Part shown: positions 39,590-39,704 of the stretch, in pieces
How positions within the stretch are numbered: position 1 is the first letter of the stretch
How the letters are laid out: each line of letters begins with the position of its first letter
From: Desulfotomaculum sp.
Lineage (GTDB): Bacteria; Bacillota; Desulfotomaculia; Desulfotomaculales; Nap2-2B
DNA: 39,704 nucleotides
Direction: 5' to 3'
Assembly: GCA_003513005.1 (NCBI GenBank)
Contig: DOTD01000082.1
Span: 1 to 39,704, forward strand
Made by a program: the position numbers and the translations under genes
The notes under the pieces: model-generated
The model's database searches: none
The model's input: the letters and a program-made list of their open reading frames with translations, nothing else
What the model was told of the DNA's origin: nothing

Positions 39590-39704
39590 TGTGAGAAGGC
39601 CGTCCACGCCCCCCACAGAACCCAACGCGCCCTATTAAGGCATGTGGCCCTTCACATAAACCTTGCGCGGCTCGCCCGAGGTTCACGGAAACCCCCGGTT
39701 CCCC
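39590..39704. other. GC-rich structured end segment, possibly mobile or repeat DNA
   Basis: The last 115 bases are GC-rich, unlike the rest. Nested complementary segments are visible: AAGG (39637-39640) with CCTT (39661-39664), ATGTG with CACAT inside, and GCGC (39627-39630) with GCGC (39665-39668) outside. On the minus strand the structure starts GAGCC and is followed by GGTTCTGTGGGGGG. This recalls the end of some group II introns, but the match is not good enough to name it. Confidence 0.3.

Noticed and set aside
39619..39673. Group II intron domain V at the right end
   Set aside because: The base of the stem looks similar, but the catalytic AGC/GUU pairing and the 2-nt bulge are not present in the expected form, so it is not called as an intron.

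Overview
The window looks like part of a Gram-positive anaerobe chromosome, most likely a Peptococcaceae/Pelotomaculaceae-type clostridium (inference). The evidence is strong AGGAGG-type ribosome binding sites, several TTG/GTG starts, a SAM-I riboswitch, the alaS-ireB-ruvX-DUF1292-mltG and rpsF-ssb-rpsR-rplI-lonC-dnaB-purA gene orders, a Na+-translocating biotin-dependent decarboxylase and a sigma-54 activator. Both ends (about 1-650 and 39590-39704) differ in composition from the rest and look like repeated or mobile DNA, which is where a contig would be expected to break.

Layout. 1-700: a mosaic of three gene fragments on the minus strand (transposase, surface protein, DruA/DUF4338 domain). 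741-3560: small genes (two hypotheticals, an FmdB zinc ribbon, an orphan HicB), tRNA-Arg and a DedA membrane protein. 3574-6132: a three-gene homocysteine-formation operon (COG1900/DUF39, NIL-ferredoxin, UPF0280/COG2122) read leftward behind a SAM-I riboswitch with its own terminator. 6326-8431: a sigma-54 activator with CBS and PAS sensor domains. 8533-10993: a carboxyltransferase subunit (PycB/OadA type, no biotin domain), a separate biotin carrier and a DUF151 nuclease, all leftward. 11153-11615: a tRNA operon (Asp, Phe, Gly, Cys) with promoter and terminator. 12133-13372: two paralogous universal stress proteins. 13566-18746: a transcription unit led by a palindromic upstream site and a -24/-12 promoter, encoding two biotin carriers, the decarboxylase beta subunit, a 44-residue gamma-like subunit absent from ordinary ORF lists, and two ion-transporter-superfamily permeases. 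18914-29370: alaS, ireB, a ferredoxin-type aldo/keto reductase, ruvX, DUF1292, a VanW protein, mltG, a class B PBP and a J-domain protein with three C-terminal repeats. 29391-39567: a hydrolase, then the replication/ribosomal-protein cluster with a frameshifted yybS relic, purA, an FAD dehydrogenase and a Nudix hydrolase.

How it may work together. The most interesting region is about 6.3-18.7 kb. A sigma-54 activator, a sigma-54 promoter with an enhancer-like palindrome, a membrane Na+-pump decarboxylase lacking its carboxyltransferase, and a nearby free-standing carboxyltransferase plus biotin carrier could form one split, regulated sodium-bioenergetic system. The promoter, the palindrome and the genes are visible in the sequence. 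The link between the activator and this promoter, and the sharing of the carboxyltransferase, are inference.
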